A stretch of 64,000 nt of DNA, from NCBI RefSeq assembly GCF_025548555.1, contig NZ_JAJLPA010000019.1:1-64000 (forward strand), given 5' to 3'. Below the pieces are notes generated by a model. That model searched no databases, was not told the origin of the DNA, and saw nothing but the letters and a program-made list of their open reading frames with translations. Every line of letters begins with the position of its first letter. Position 1 is the first letter of the stretch. A program made the translations under genes and the position numbers. This DNA comes from Sphingomonas sp. A2-49. GTDB taxonomy: Bacteria; Pseudomonadota; Alphaproteobacteria; Sphingomonadales; Sphingomonadaceae. Shown one piece after another: positions 34,392 to 42,654 of this stretch.

Positions 34392-35252
34392 CTATCCCTC
34401 GCGCGCAGCGCGGCGGGCCGATCCGTCGCGCAGCGCCCAGCGGAGCACCGATCCGATGCCGGCCATCCCCGCCCGCACCGCCGGCCGGGCGACCGCGGGC
34501 CGGTCGAGCCCGTGCATGCGCGCCGCCCACGCCGGCAGCAGGTCGATCCCGCCCTCCATCAGCACCGTCTGCGCCGGCGCCATCGCACGGCTCGACGGCG
34601 GCTGGCGCAGCAGCGCGCGCGCGACCTCGCGGGTGCGGTGATCGGCGCGCAGGCGCGGCCGGATCGCGGCCAGATAGGCGTCGACCGCTGCGACCGATTT
34701 CGGCACCGCGGTGGCGCCGAGCCGTTCGGCCACCACCGCATATTCGGCGAGGTAGCGGTCCTGTTCCGCCACCGGATAGGCGGGGTCGCGATAGCGGCGA
34801 TGCGCGGCGAGGAAGCTCGCGACCTCGGCGACATGGACCCAGGTCAGCAGCTCGGGATCGTTGGCACTGTATGGCGTGCCGTCGGGCAGCGTGCCGGCGA
34901 CGCGATCGTGGATCGTGCGCACCCGGTCGATCAGCGATTCGGCGGTGGCGGTCGCGCCATAGGTCGTGCCCGAGATGAATTGCGCCGTCCGCCGCAGCCG
35001 GCCGAGCATGTCGCGGTGGAAGCTGGAATGGTCCCACACGCCGGCAAGCGCGCCGGGGTGCAGCATCTGGAGCAGCAGCGCCGCGACTCCGCCCGCCATC
35101 ATCGCGGTGAAATCGCCGTGAACGACCCAAGCGGCCGATCCCGGCCCGAACAGCCCGTCGTCGCCCGGCGGCCGCGTGAGGTCGACCGTGCCGTCGCCGA
35201 ATCCGACCAGCCGATGCACCTGTCCCTGGATCGTGTCGCGAAGATCGCCCAT
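34392..35252 (-). CDS. DUF2236 oxygenase-like protein (MpaB/rubber oxygenase-type fold)
   Basis: This 286-aa protein carries the DUF2236 hallmarks: GPGSAAWVVHGDFTAMMAGG, LLQMLHPGALAGVWDHS, and RTAQFISGTTYG. The family includes latex clearing protein and MpaB, which are b-type heme oxygenases; His in MLHPGALAGV and His in VHVAEV are candidate heme-related residues. Bacterial members with this short form have no assigned substrate. ATG 35252 is divergent from the COG4798 gene with a 50-bp spacer, which must contain both promoters. Confidence 0.8.
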   Translation of the reverse strand: MGDLRDTIQGQVHRLVGFGDGTVDLTRPPGDDGLFGPGSAAWVVHGDFTAMMAGGVAALLLQMLHPGALAGVWDHSSFHRDMLGRLRRTAQFISGTTYGATATAESLIDRVRTIHDRVAGTLPDGTPYSANDPELLTWVHVAEVASFLAAHRRYRDPAYPVAEQDRYLAEYAVVAERLGATAVPKSVAAVDAYLAAIRPRLRADHRTREVARALLRQPPSSRAMAPAQTVLMEGGIDLLPAWAARMHGLDRPAVARPAVRAGMAGIGSVLRWALRDGSARRAAREG

Positions 35253-35302
35253 GCTGCCAATCTCGTATAGGTCGGTATGGAACCACCGAGGGGAGACGAA
35301 GG

Positions 35303-36046
35303 ATGCGCCTGGCAGTATCGATGATCGCGGCAGCGGCGATGACCACCGCGGTGCTGGCGCAGGACAGGGCGGCGCCGGCGGGCCCGGCGATCACCCGGGC
35401 GCTCGCCGATCCCGACCGCGCCGACCAGGCCGGCGACGACACCCGGCGCGCGGCGGCGGCCGTGCTCGCCTTTTCGGGGGTGAAGCCGGGCGACACGGTG
35501 GTCGATTACCTGCCGGGCAGCGGCTATTGGACGCGCATCTTCACCGGCATCGTCGGCGCGAAGGGCAAGGTCTATGCGCTGTGGCCCGCCGCGGGCGCGA
35601 AATACGCCGAAAAGAGCCTGCCGGCGTTGCAGGCGCGGGGCCTCGCCAACGTGACGGCACAGGTGCAACCGACCAACCTGCCGACCGCGCCTGCGCCGGT
35701 CGACCTGTTCTGGACGGTGCAGAACTATCACGACATTCCCAACAAGGGCGCGGGCGAACCGGCGCTGCGCGCGTTCGACGCGGCGGTGTTCAAGCTGCTG
35801 AAGAAGGGCGGGACGTATGTCGTGATCGACCATGCGGATGCGCCCGGCACCGGCCTGACGGGCACCGAGACGCGGCACCGCATCGATCCGGCGGCGGTGC
35901 GCAGCCAGGTCGAGGCGGCGGGGTTCCGGTTCGCCGGTGCCAGCAAGGTGCTCGCCAATCCGGCGGACGATCACGGCAAGAACGTCTTCGACCCGGCGAT
36001 CCGTGGCAGGACCGACCAGTTCGTGCTCAAGTTCCGCAAGCCCTAG
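35303..36046 (+). CDS. predicted exported methyltransferase (COG4798 type)
   Basis: This 247-aa protein has a signal peptide (MRLAVSMIAAAAMTTAVLAQ) and a methyltransferase-like fold: GDTVVDYLPGSGYWTRIF as motif I, VYALWPAA, then DHADAPGTGL. Proteins of this group are consistently predicted to be exported, which is odd for SAM-dependent enzymes because no SAM is known in the periplasm; the reaction is unknown. A GAGGGGAG ribosome site precedes ATG 35303. Unlike its neighbours it stands alone, followed 72 bp later by the DUF1440-like gene. Confidence 0.75.
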   Translation: MRLAVSMIAAAAMTTAVLAQDRAAPAGPAITRALADPDRADQAGDDTRRAAAAVLAFSGVKPGDTVVDYLPGSGYWTRIFTGIVGAKGKVYALWPAAGAKYAEKSLPALQARGLANVTAQVQPTNLPTAPAPVDLFWTVQNYHDIPNKGAGEPALRAFDAAVFKLLKKGGTYVVIDHADAPGTGLTGTETRHRIDPAAVRSQVEAAGFRFAGASKVLANPADDHGKNVFDPAIRGRTDQFVLKFRKP

Positions 36047-36118
36047 GCGGCGGGCGCTCCCGAACCGGACCCGCATCCGCGCGCGCGCGTTGGGGCGGGA
36101 GATTCGGGAGAAATGCCA

Positions 36119-36589
36119 ATGCCGTCCGTGACCCAGACCCTCGCCGCCGGTGTAGCCGGCGGGTTGATCGCCAGCCTGGCGATGGACCTGTTCCAGAAAG
36201 CGGCGGCGCCGGCGTTCGGCCAGGGCGGTAGCAACGACGATCCCGCCACGGTGAAGGCGGCGGACAGCGCCAAGGCGCTGGTCGGTGCGACCCCGGTGAC
36301 CCAGAAGCATCGCGAAAAGGCGGGCGTGCTGGTCCATTACGCCACCGGCGCGGCGCTCGGCGCGGGCTATGCGCTGGCGGTGCGGCGCTGGCCGGCGGTG
36401 GGCACCGGGTTCGGGCTGGCGTTCGGGCTGGCCACCGCGACGGTGCTTGACGATGCGGTGGTGCCCGCGATGGGCTGGGGTCCGTCACCCGTCGACACGC
36501 CGCCGGCGACGCATGCCTATGGCCTCGCCAGCCACGCGGTATTCGGTCTGGCACTCGAGGGCACGCGCCGCGCGGCGGCGGCGCTGTAA
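36119..36589 (+). CDS. DUF1440-like (YagU-type) membrane protein
   Basis: This 156-aa protein has a TQTLAAGVAGGLIASLAMDLFQ start and four hydrophobic segments (about residues 8-25, 71-85, 93-115, 130-150), matching the DUF1440/YagU type of inner-membrane protein. YagU has been linked to acid tolerance in E. coli. ATG 36119 is chosen because GGGAG (36106-36110) lies eight bases upstream; ATG 36113 is too close. It is convergent with the HWE kinase. Confidence 0.7.
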   Translation: MPSVTQTLAAGVAGGLIASLAMDLFQKAAAPAFGQGGSNDDPATVKAADSAKALVGATPVTQKHREKAGVLVHYATGAALGAGYALAVRRWPAVGTGFGLAFGLATATVLDDAVVPAMGWGPSPVDTPPATHAYGLASHAVFGLALEGTRRAAAAL

Positions 36590-36591
36590 AG

Positions 36592-36636
36592 GCCGGCCGT
36601 CGCGCGAGCCGTCATCGCGGGCGGCGACCGGCCGGC
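36592..36636. terminator. GC-rich stem-loop between convergent DUF1440 and kinase genes
   Basis: GCCGGCCGTCGC (36592-36603) pairs with GCGACCGGCCGGC (36624-36636) with one bulged base. No T-run follows; possibly a transcription end or mRNA-stabilising structure. Confidence 0.35.
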
Positions 36637-36650
36637 GCCGCGAAACGCGG

Positions 36651-37700
36651 TCAGATCGCCGCGCGCAGCGTCGCGCGGACGCCGTGGTCGCGCGGCTCGT
36701 ATTCGACGATTGTCTGGAGGCTCTGCGCCATCGCCCGAATGAGCTTGGTGCCGAGGCCGGTGCCCTTCGGCGCCGCGGCTTCCGGCATGCCGCAGCCGTC
36801 GTCCTCGACCGCGAGCAGGAACAGGTCGGTGCCTTCCAGCGCCAGCATCACCCGGATCTCGCCGCCGGTGCCGGTCGGATAGGCGTATTTGCAGGCATTG
36901 GTGACGAGTTCGGTCACGATCACGCCCAGCGACACCGCCTTGTCGGTCGACAGGCGGATCGGTTCGGCGGCGAGGCGCAGCGCGTGCGGTGCGGCGTCGG
37001 ACGACAGCGTCGCGGCCAGTTCCTCGATCAGCGACCCCAGGTAATCGCGCATGTCGACGCTCTCGACGTCGCTCGCCGAATAGAGGCGGCGATGAACCTG
37101 TGCGATCGCGCCGATCCGCCGTTGCGTGTCGTCGAGCGCAGCGCGCGCGGCCGGATCGGCGAGCGCGCCGGCCTGCAACCGCACCATCGCCGACACCAGT
37201 TGCAGCGAATTGGCGACGCGGTGGTTCACTTCGCCCAGCAGCGCCTCGAGCCGCGCGTTGCTGGCGCGCAGATCCTCTTCGGCGCGCGCCTTCTCCTGCG
37301 CCAGCCGGCTGCGGTCGAGCACCTGACCGAAGCTTGCCGCGAGCAGGTCGAAGAAGTCCTCGCCCACCGTCTTGACGACATAGTCCGCGGCGCCCGCCTT
37401 CAGCGCGGCGACCGCGATGCGGCCCTCGTCCGATCCGGTGACATAGACGACCGGCGGCGGCGAGGGCAGCGCGCTCAGCCGTTCCAGCGTCTCCAGCCCG
37501 TCCATGCCCGGCATGTAATGGTCGACCGCGACCAGATCGAACGGCTGCGACGCCGCGAGCACGACGCCCTCCGCACCGCTTTCCGCCATCGTCACGCGAT
37601 AGCCGCGGCGGGTCAGCGCGCGCGCGGCGAGCCGGCGGATGCCGTCGTCGTCGTCGATGTACAGAACGCTCGGTGGGGCGGGGGCGTCGGTCAGGATCAG
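36651..37700 (-). CDS. receiver-HWE/HisKA_2 histidine kinase (apparent CTG start)
   Basis: The protein begins with a receiver domain (VLYIDDDDGIRRLA, phospho-Asp in VAVDHYMPGMDG, Lys in VVKTVGED). A short coiled coil (LAQEKARAEEDLRASNARLE) and an HWE/HisKA_2 kinase follow: H-box EVNHRVANSLQLV, N-box VTELVTNACKYA, and GTGLGTKLI. About 349 aa. No ATG, GTG or TTG lies between the preceding stop and the receiver; the first possibility inside, GTG at YRVTM, would remove the catalytic acidic pocket. CTG 37700 gives a CTGA overlap with the upstream receiver stop and CTG 37694 lies eight bases after GAGGAG, so a CTG start is likely. Confidence 0.75.
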   Translation of the reverse strand: MILTDAPAPPSVLYIDDDDGIRRLAARALTRRGYRVTMAESGAEGVVLAASQPFDLVAVDHYMPGMDGLETLERLSALPSPPPVVYVTGSDEGRIAVAALKAGAADYVVKTVGEDFFDLLAASFGQVLDRSRLAQEKARAEEDLRASNARLEALLGEVNHRVANSLQLVSAMVRLQAGALADPAARAALDDTQRRIGAIAQVHRRLYSASDVESVDMRDYLGSLIEELAATLSSDAAPHALRLAAEPIRLSTDKAVSLGVIVTELVTNACKYAYPTGTGGEIRVMLALEGTDLFLLAVEDDGCGMPEAAAPKGTGLGTKLIRAMAQSLQTIVEYEPRDHGVRATLRAAI

Positions 37701-38146
37701 TGCTCCTCGACCTCGGGCACCTGGATCACCGACAGGAACAGGCCGAGCTGGCGGATCGCCTGTGCGAAGCTTTCGTAATTGACCGGCTTGGTGATGTAGA
37801 CGTTGCAACCGAGGTCGTAGCAGCGCTGGATCTCGATCTTGTCGTCCGTCGTGGTCAGCACGACGACGGGCGTGCGCTTCAGCGCGCTGCCCTCCGCCTT
37901 GATCTGCGCCAGGATGTCGGTGCCGCTCATGTCGGGCAGGTTGAGGTCGAGCAGGACCAGCGCCGGGCCGCTCTTCGCGGGGCCGTCGGCGGCCTCGAAC
38001 AGATAGTGGAGTGCCTGCGTGCCATCGGTGAAATGCTTGATGTCGTTCAGGATGCCCGCGCGACGGATGTTCTTCTCGATCAGCCGGGCATGGCCCTCGT
38101 CGTCCTCGATCATGACGATGCCGACGGATTGATGGGGGGCGTTCAT
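37697..38146 (-). CDS. single-domain response regulator (CheY/Rcp-like)
   Basis: This 149-aa receiver has acidic residues IEDDEGH, phosphoacceptor Asp in LLDLNLPDMSG, Thr in VVLTTTDD and Lys in YITKPVNY. The NLPDMSG and KPVNYESF variants are typical of receivers that relay phosphate from sensors such as bacteriophytochromes (Rcp1). With no output domain it must act by protein contact, probably in a relay with the two kinases that flank it. It overlaps the CHASE3 kinase by ATGA upstream and the HWE kinase by CTGA downstream. Confidence 0.9.
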   Translation of the reverse strand: MNAPHQSVGIVMIEDDEGHARLIEKNIRRAGILNDIKHFTDGTQALHYLFEAADGPAKSGPALVLLDLNLPDMSGTDILAQIKAEGSALKRTPVVVLTTTDDKIEIQRCYDLGCNVYITKPVNYESFAQAIRQLGLFLSVIQVPEVEEH

Positions 38147-39654
38147 GATGGGCTGTCCTGCACGTCAAAGGCTTTGGGAAGGTTGATGCGGAAGGTCGAA
38201 CCCCGGCCGAGCGCGCTGTCGACGTCGATCGTCCCGCCGAGACGATAGGCCAGCGCCCGGACGTGCGCCAGCCCGATGCCCTCGCCCGGCTGGTCCTGCT
38301 GGCCCGAGCGGCGGAACAGGTCGAAGATGCGCTGGTGGTCGCGCGGATCGATGCCGCGGCCGTTGTCAGCGACCGACAGGATCACGCGGTCGCGCCGCGA
38401 TTCGCCCGATACGGTGATCGTGCCAGGGCGACCGGGCTGGAGGTATTTCGTCGCATTCTCGATCAGGTTGGACAGGATCTGTTCCAGCGCGACCCGGTCG
38501 GTGACGAGGCCCGGGATCGGCCGCTCCACGGCCAGCGTCACGCCGCGGTCGTCGAGCAGGTGGCGGATCGATCCCGCGATCGTCTCGGTCACCGCGGCGG
38601 GATCGATCGGTTCGGGGGTGATGACGCGGCGGCCCTCGCGCGACAGCTTCAGGATGGCGTTGATGAGCCGGTCCATCTTCTGGGTCGAGGTGCGGATGAA
38701 GCCGATCGCCTCGGGCAGGTCCTCGCGCACCGCGAGCCGCGCGTCCTCCCTGACGATTCCGGGGCATTCCGCCTCCGCCCGGTCGAGCATCTCGGTGAGC
38801 GGCGTGGTCGCGGCGGACAGTTCGGCGGTGAAGCCCATCACGTTGACCAGCGGCGAGCGCAGGTCGTGGCTGACGATATAGGCGAAGCGCTGGATCTCTT
38901 CGTTCGCACGGCTGAGGTCGGCGGTGCGCTCGCTCACCGTCTCTTCCAGCCGGGCGTTGAAATCGCGCAGCGTGTCGCGCGACTGCGACAGGTCGCGGGT
39001 GTAGCGCAGCACGGTCAGCAACGACGCCAGCGCCACGAAGGCGAGCAGCACCGCGGCGATGGCAAGGATCACATAGAAGGCGCGCACGTTCGCCCGTTGC
39101 GCGGCGTCGCGCTGTTCGAGCAGCCGCCGCTCGGTGACGGCCATCCCCTCGAACGCGTTGCGGATGACGGCGAGCCGTCGCACGCTCGCCTCGCCGCGGA
39201 ACAGCGCGGTCGCGGCCTCGATCCGGCCGGCGTCGATCAGCGCCATCGTCCGGCCGCGCTGGACGAGCAATGCGGCGATCTCCGTCCGCAGCACGCGCAG
39301 CGCGGCCACCTGGCGCGGATTGTCGCGGGTCAGGCGTTGCAGGCGGACCAGCGCGGGGGTCAGCGACGCAGCCCAGCGCCGGTAGGCATCGCGATATTCG
39401 ACGTTGCCGGTGAGCAGATAGCCGCGCCGCGACGCCTCGCCCTGTTCGATCAGCCGCCGCGCGTTGCTGACCGACAGCTCGACTTCATACGTGTGGTTGA
39501 CCCAGCGGGTATAATCCGCGTTGCGCGACGTCGCCCAGCCGGCGGCGATGCCGGCGCCGACCAGCGCCAGGAAACCCAGCGCCATGAACGTGACGAGCAC
39601 CCGCCCGAAGCGGCCTTCCGAAACGACGAACCTGTTGCGCACCGTGGTAATCAC
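38143..39654 (-). CDS. CHASE3-domain sensor histidine kinase
   Basis: This 503-aa kinase has helices at about residues 20-40 and 192-212 enclosing an extracellular CHASE3 sensor (NHTYEVELSVSNARRLIEQGEASRRGYLLTGN), a coiled-coil linker, the H-box FAYIVSHDLRSPLVNV, and an HATPase_c domain with NLIENATKY, DNGRGI and GEGIGLAHV. It is the first gene of a three-gene coupled unit with a single-domain receiver and an HWE kinase. Its input is unknown; CHASE3 domains bind small ligands in few known cases. Confidence 0.9.
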   Translation of the reverse strand: MITTVRNRFVVSEGRFGRVLVTFMALGFLALVGAGIAAGWATSRNADYTRWVNHTYEVELSVSNARRLIEQGEASRRGYLLTGNVEYRDAYRRWAASLTPALVRLQRLTRDNPRQVAALRVLRTEIAALLVQRGRTMALIDAGRIEAATALFRGEASVRRLAVIRNAFEGMAVTERRLLEQRDAAQRANVRAFYVILAIAAVLLAFVALASLLTVLRYTRDLSQSRDTLRDFNARLEETVSERTADLSRANEEIQRFAYIVSHDLRSPLVNVMGFTAELSAATTPLTEMLDRAEAECPGIVREDARLAVREDLPEAIGFIRTSTQKMDRLINAILKLSREGRRVITPEPIDPAAVTETIAGSIRHLLDDRGVTLAVERPIPGLVTDRVALEQILSNLIENATKYLQPGRPGTITVSGESRRDRVILSVADNGRGIDPRDHQRIFDLFRRSGQQDQPGEGIGLAHVRALAYRLGGTIDVDSALGRGSTFRINLPKAFDVQDSPS

Positions 39655-39719
39655 ATACCGCCTTTAGGCGAGCGGAGGTCGTTACGCCAGCGGTGCGACC
39701 TACCGCGGCGGGTCGGTGG

Positions 39720-40478
39720 CTACAGCAGCAATTCCTGCGGGTTGGCGCGGCCGACTGCGCCGCCGCCGCTGCGCCGGTCCATTTCGGCATTGGCGGTGAA
39801 GCGGATGTCGGGATCGCGGTCGGTCAGGAACGCCATCAGGCTTTCGTGGTCCAGTTCGCTCCACGCCTTGCCCCGATGCGGGCCGTAGCGGACGCGGGGG
39901 ATGAGGCCCGGGTCGCGCGACCAGTCGAGCAATTGCGCCACCCCCGCCTCGTTGAGCTGGTCGCGCAGGTGGTGCGCGGTGACATAGGCGTCGGGAAACG
40001 CCCGATGGACGGGCAGGCCGCGACTCTGGTCGAGCCCCTCCGGCTTGCGCCAATAGCGCAGCACCTGATTGGAAAAGCTGGGGGAATCGGGCCACAGCCG
40101 CAGCGCGCACTTCCAGGTGCAGATCCAGTCGGCGCCGTGGGTCAGGTTGGGCGTGCAGAATTGCTGCTCGAAATCGGCACGATGCGCGGCGAGCGCGACG
40201 CGGCGGGGATAGGGGTCGAGCACCCGGCGGGCGACGTCGTGCCACCAGGGCGCGTCGGCGACGTCCTCGTCGAGGATATGGTGGATCGCCTGCGTGATCG
40301 GCGGGATCGTGCGGCCGGGATTGACCAGGATGGCGCCGCCGTCGCCCTCCAGCGCCCAGCGGCCGTCGGGTTTCAGCGCGACGTCCTGCCACCCGATCTC
40401 GCACACCCCGTGCGCGGGCGGCGCGCTGCCGGTGGTTTCGAGGTCGACGACGCGGATGATCTGGGGAACGGGGCGCAT
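39720..40478 (-). CDS. DEDDh-type 3'-5' exonuclease
   Basis: This 252-aa nuclease starts with the ExoI motif VDLETTG (catalytic Asp and Glu). ExoII is at AAHRADFEQQF and ExoIII HRAFPDAYVT, placing it in the DnaQ/ExoX superfamily. The C-terminal ~75 residues carry GPHRGKAWSELDHESLMAFL, which resembles the quorum-type DUF3820-like domain found in ExoX-related exonucleases. The role is likely DNA repair or mismatch trimming, though exact pathway is unknown. ATG 40478 has no strong ribosome site. Nothing suggests an operon with neighbours. Confidence 0.85.
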   Translation of the reverse strand: MRPVPQIIRVVDLETTGSAPPAHGVCEIGWQDVALKPDGRWALEGDGGAILVNPGRTIPPITQAIHHILDEDVADAPWWHDVARRVLDPYPRRVALAAHRADFEQQFCTPNLTHGADWICTWKCALRLWPDSPSFSNQVLRYWRKPEGLDQSRGLPVHRAFPDAYVTAHHLRDQLNEAGVAQLLDWSRDPGLIPRVRYGPHRGKAWSELDHESLMAFLTDRDPDIRFTANAEMDRRSGGGAVGRANPQELLL

Positions 40479-40527
40479 TGAAGGCTACATGGGCGCGCGG
40501 GGCGGAATTTGCCAGCGGCGCGGGCGC

Positions 40528-40995
40528 TCAGCGGAAGCCGTCCTCCGCATCCACGTCGAGTTCGCGCACGCCGCGGCGCTGGCGGGCGCGATCGACCAGC
40601 TTGCGGATGCCCTCGCGCCGTTCGCGTGCCGCGGGCACGTCGCGCAGGACGAAGGTGCCGTTGCCGGTCGTGCGGTCGCTCGACGTGATCGTGATCGTGC
40701 CGATGTCGGTCAGCTGGTTGATGAGCGAGAAATCGACGCGGACGTCCTTCACCCGGTACAGCTCGATCTCGTCGATCGACTTCATGATGAGCCCGCGCCG
40801 GACGATCAGACGCTGGTCGGTGACGTCATAGGCCGCGGCCATGTTCTGCAGCCAGCGCACCGCGATCACAACCAGCCCGACGCCGATCGCGCAGGACAGG
40901 ATCGTCAGCCAGCCGGTGAAGCTGCCGAGCAGCCAGCGGTTGGTGCTCGACCGGAAGCTGTCCACCTGGCGTTCGGCGCTATAGGTCCCGGTCAT
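40528..40995 (-). CDS. bacterial PH-domain membrane protein (YdbS-like)
   Basis: This 155-aa protein has a hydrophobic N-terminal hairpin (residues about 24-48: WLTILSCAIGVGLVVIAVRWL) and a bPH2/DUF304 domain: YDVTDQRLIVRRGLIMKSIDE, then DVRVDFSLINQLTDIGTITI. Such proteins are inner-membrane proteins of unknown role. ATG 40995 is chosen as the first conserved Met; a longer frame to 41064 has a basic N-extension. The start lies 31 bp from the end of the phosphomannomutase gene, same strand. Confidence 0.8.
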   Translation of the reverse strand: MTGTYSAERQVDSFRSSTNRWLLGSFTGWLTILSCAIGVGLVVIAVRWLQNMAAAYDVTDQRLIVRRGLIMKSIDEIELYRVKDVRVDFSLINQLTDIGTITITSSDRTTGNGTFVLRDVPAARERREGIRKLVDRARQRRGVRELDVDAEDGFR

Positions 40996-41026
40996 GCCCG
41001 AAATCCTATCGGGCGCCGCCTGCCTG

Positions 41027-42394
41027 TCAATCACGCGCGATGCCCGACAGCGCCAGCTCGGCATCGACCTCCGCCAGCAACGCGTCGAGGTCCGCCGGGC
41101 TGCCGGCCTCGGCGCGCGCGGTCAGCACGTCCTGCGTGTTCGAGGCGCGCAGCAGCCACCACCCCTGCGGCGTCCGGACCCGCACGCCGTCGATCGCGGT
41201 CACCGCCACCCCGCGCGCGACCAGCCGGTCGCGGACCTCGTCGATCACCGCGAACTTGCGCGCCGGATCGACCGGAAAGCGCAGGTCGGGGGTGTTGACC
41301 AAAGGCGGCATCGCATCGTGCAGCGCGGTCAGCGAGCGGCCCGATCGGTGGACGACGCCGATCAGCTGCACCGCGGCGTGCAGCGCGTCGTCGAAGCCGT
41401 ACCAGCCGTGGCCGAAGAAGATGTGCCCGCTCAATTCCCCCGCGATCGGCGCATCGTGCGCGATCATCGCCTCCTTCATCAGGCTGTGTCCGGTCGCGCC
41501 CATCACCGGGTTGCCGCCGAGCGCGGCGATCCGGTCGAAGACATATTGCGACGACTTGACGTCGGCGACCACCGTCGCGCCGGGCAGCGCCGCCAGCACC
41601 GGCTCGATCAGCAGCGCGAGCAGCTGGTCGCCCCACAGCACCCGGCCCGCGCCGTCGACCACGCCGATCCGGTCGCCGTCGCCATCGAAGGCGATGCCGA
41701 AATCCAGCCCCTCGTCGCGGACCAGCGCCTTGAGGTCGGCGAGGTTGGCCTCGTCGGTCGGATCGGGGTGATGATTGGGAAAGCGCCCGTCGACCTCGGC
41801 GTAGAGCAGATGGTGCTCGCCGGGCAGCTGCGCGACCAGCCGCGCGACCGCGGGACCCGCGGCGCCGTTGCCGCAATCCCAGCCGATCCGGAAGGCGCCG
41901 CCGCCATAGCCCTGGCGCAACCGCGCGACATAGGCGTCGCCCACGTCGACGTCGCGCACCGCGCCCGTGCCCTCGGTCCAGTCGCCCGCCGCCGCGATGC
42001 GGGCGAGGTCGACGATGTCGGCGCCGTAGAACGAGCGGTGGCCCAGCACCATCTTGAAGCCGTTGTCGTCGCGGGGATTGTGGCTGCCGGTGACGTGGAT
42101 GCCGGCATCCACCGGCAGCGTCGCCTCGCCGAAATAGAGCATCGGCGTCGGGCCGATCCCGATCCGCAGCACGTCGACGCCGCCCGCCGCGAGGCCCGCG
42201 ACCAGCGCCGCCTCCAGTTCGGGCGAGGACAGTCGCCCGTCGCGCCCGACCGCGACCCGGCGGCCGCCGGCGCGGAGGACGCGGGTGGCGAAGCTGCGGC
42301 CGATCGCCACCGCATCGTCGGGTCCTAGGGACCGGCCGACGGTGCCGCGGATGTCGTATTCGCGCAGAATCCCCGGCGCCAGCACGTGCGCCAT
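41027..42394 (-). CDS. phosphomannomutase/phosphoglucomutase
   Basis: This 455-aa protein has the four-domain alpha-D-phosphohexomutase layout: substrate entry REYDIRGTVG, the phosphoserine loop HVTGSHNPRDDNG, Mg2+ loop FDGDGDRIG, sugar loop ELSGHIFF and phosphate-binding loop RASNT. It interconverts mannose or glucose 6-phosphate and 1-phosphate to feed GDP-mannose and polysaccharide synthesis. ATG 42394 shares one base with the DnaJ-like gene stop (TGATG), so the two genes are translationally coupled; PH protein follows 31 bp later. Confidence 0.92.
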   Translation of the reverse strand: MAHVLAPGILREYDIRGTVGRSLGPDDAVAIGRSFATRVLRAGGRRVAVGRDGRLSSPELEAALVAGLAAGGVDVLRIGIGPTPMLYFGEATLPVDAGIHVTGSHNPRDDNGFKMVLGHRSFYGADIVDLARIAAAGDWTEGTGAVRDVDVGDAYVARLRQGYGGGAFRIGWDCGNGAAGPAVARLVAQLPGEHHLLYAEVDGRFPNHHPDPTDEANLADLKALVRDEGLDFGIAFDGDGDRIGVVDGAGRVLWGDQLLALLIEPVLAALPGATVVADVKSSQYVFDRIAALGGNPVMGATGHSLMKEAMIAHDAPIAGELSGHIFFGHGWYGFDDALHAAVQLIGVVHRSGRSLTALHDAMPPLVNTPDLRFPVDPARKFAVIDEVRDRLVARGVAVTAIDGVRVRTPQGWWLLRASNTQDVLTARAEAGSPADLDALLAEVDAELALSGIARD

Positions 42395-42654
42395 CAGCCG
42401 CGCCGCAGCGTCGCCAGCAACAGGTCGCGCGCGGCGTTGATCTCGGTGCTGCGCTCCGCGGAGCCGCCGCGGTCGGGATGGACGTCGGCGAGCAGGCGGC
42501 GGTGCGCCGAGCGGATCTCGCCCTCGTCCGCGCCCGCCGCGACGCCCAGCACGCGGCGCGCGCGCTGCGTGTCGCTCAGCGGCGGGCGCTTCGGCGCGGG
42601 CTTCAGGTAGCGCCATGCGAGCCAGATCAGCCCGATGGCGAGCAGCCATTTCAT
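42394..42654 (-). CDS. small membrane-anchored DnaJ-domain protein
   Basis: This 86-aa protein has one N-terminal transmembrane helix (KWLLAIGLIWLAWRYL) and a J-domain whose HPD motif (ADVHPDRGGS) is intact. J-domains stimulate DnaK ATPase, so this protein may recruit DnaK to the membrane, like TIM14/DjlA-type cochaperones. It is a bare J-domain with no substrate-binding region. Start ATG 42654 shares one base with the mipZ stop and ends in the phosphomannomutase start, so all three genes are in one coupled unit. Confidence 0.82.
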   Translation of the reverse strand: MKWLLAIGLIWLAWRYLKPAPKRPPLSDTQRARRVLGVAAGADEGEIRSAHRRLLADVHPDRGGSAERSTEINAARDLLLATLRRG

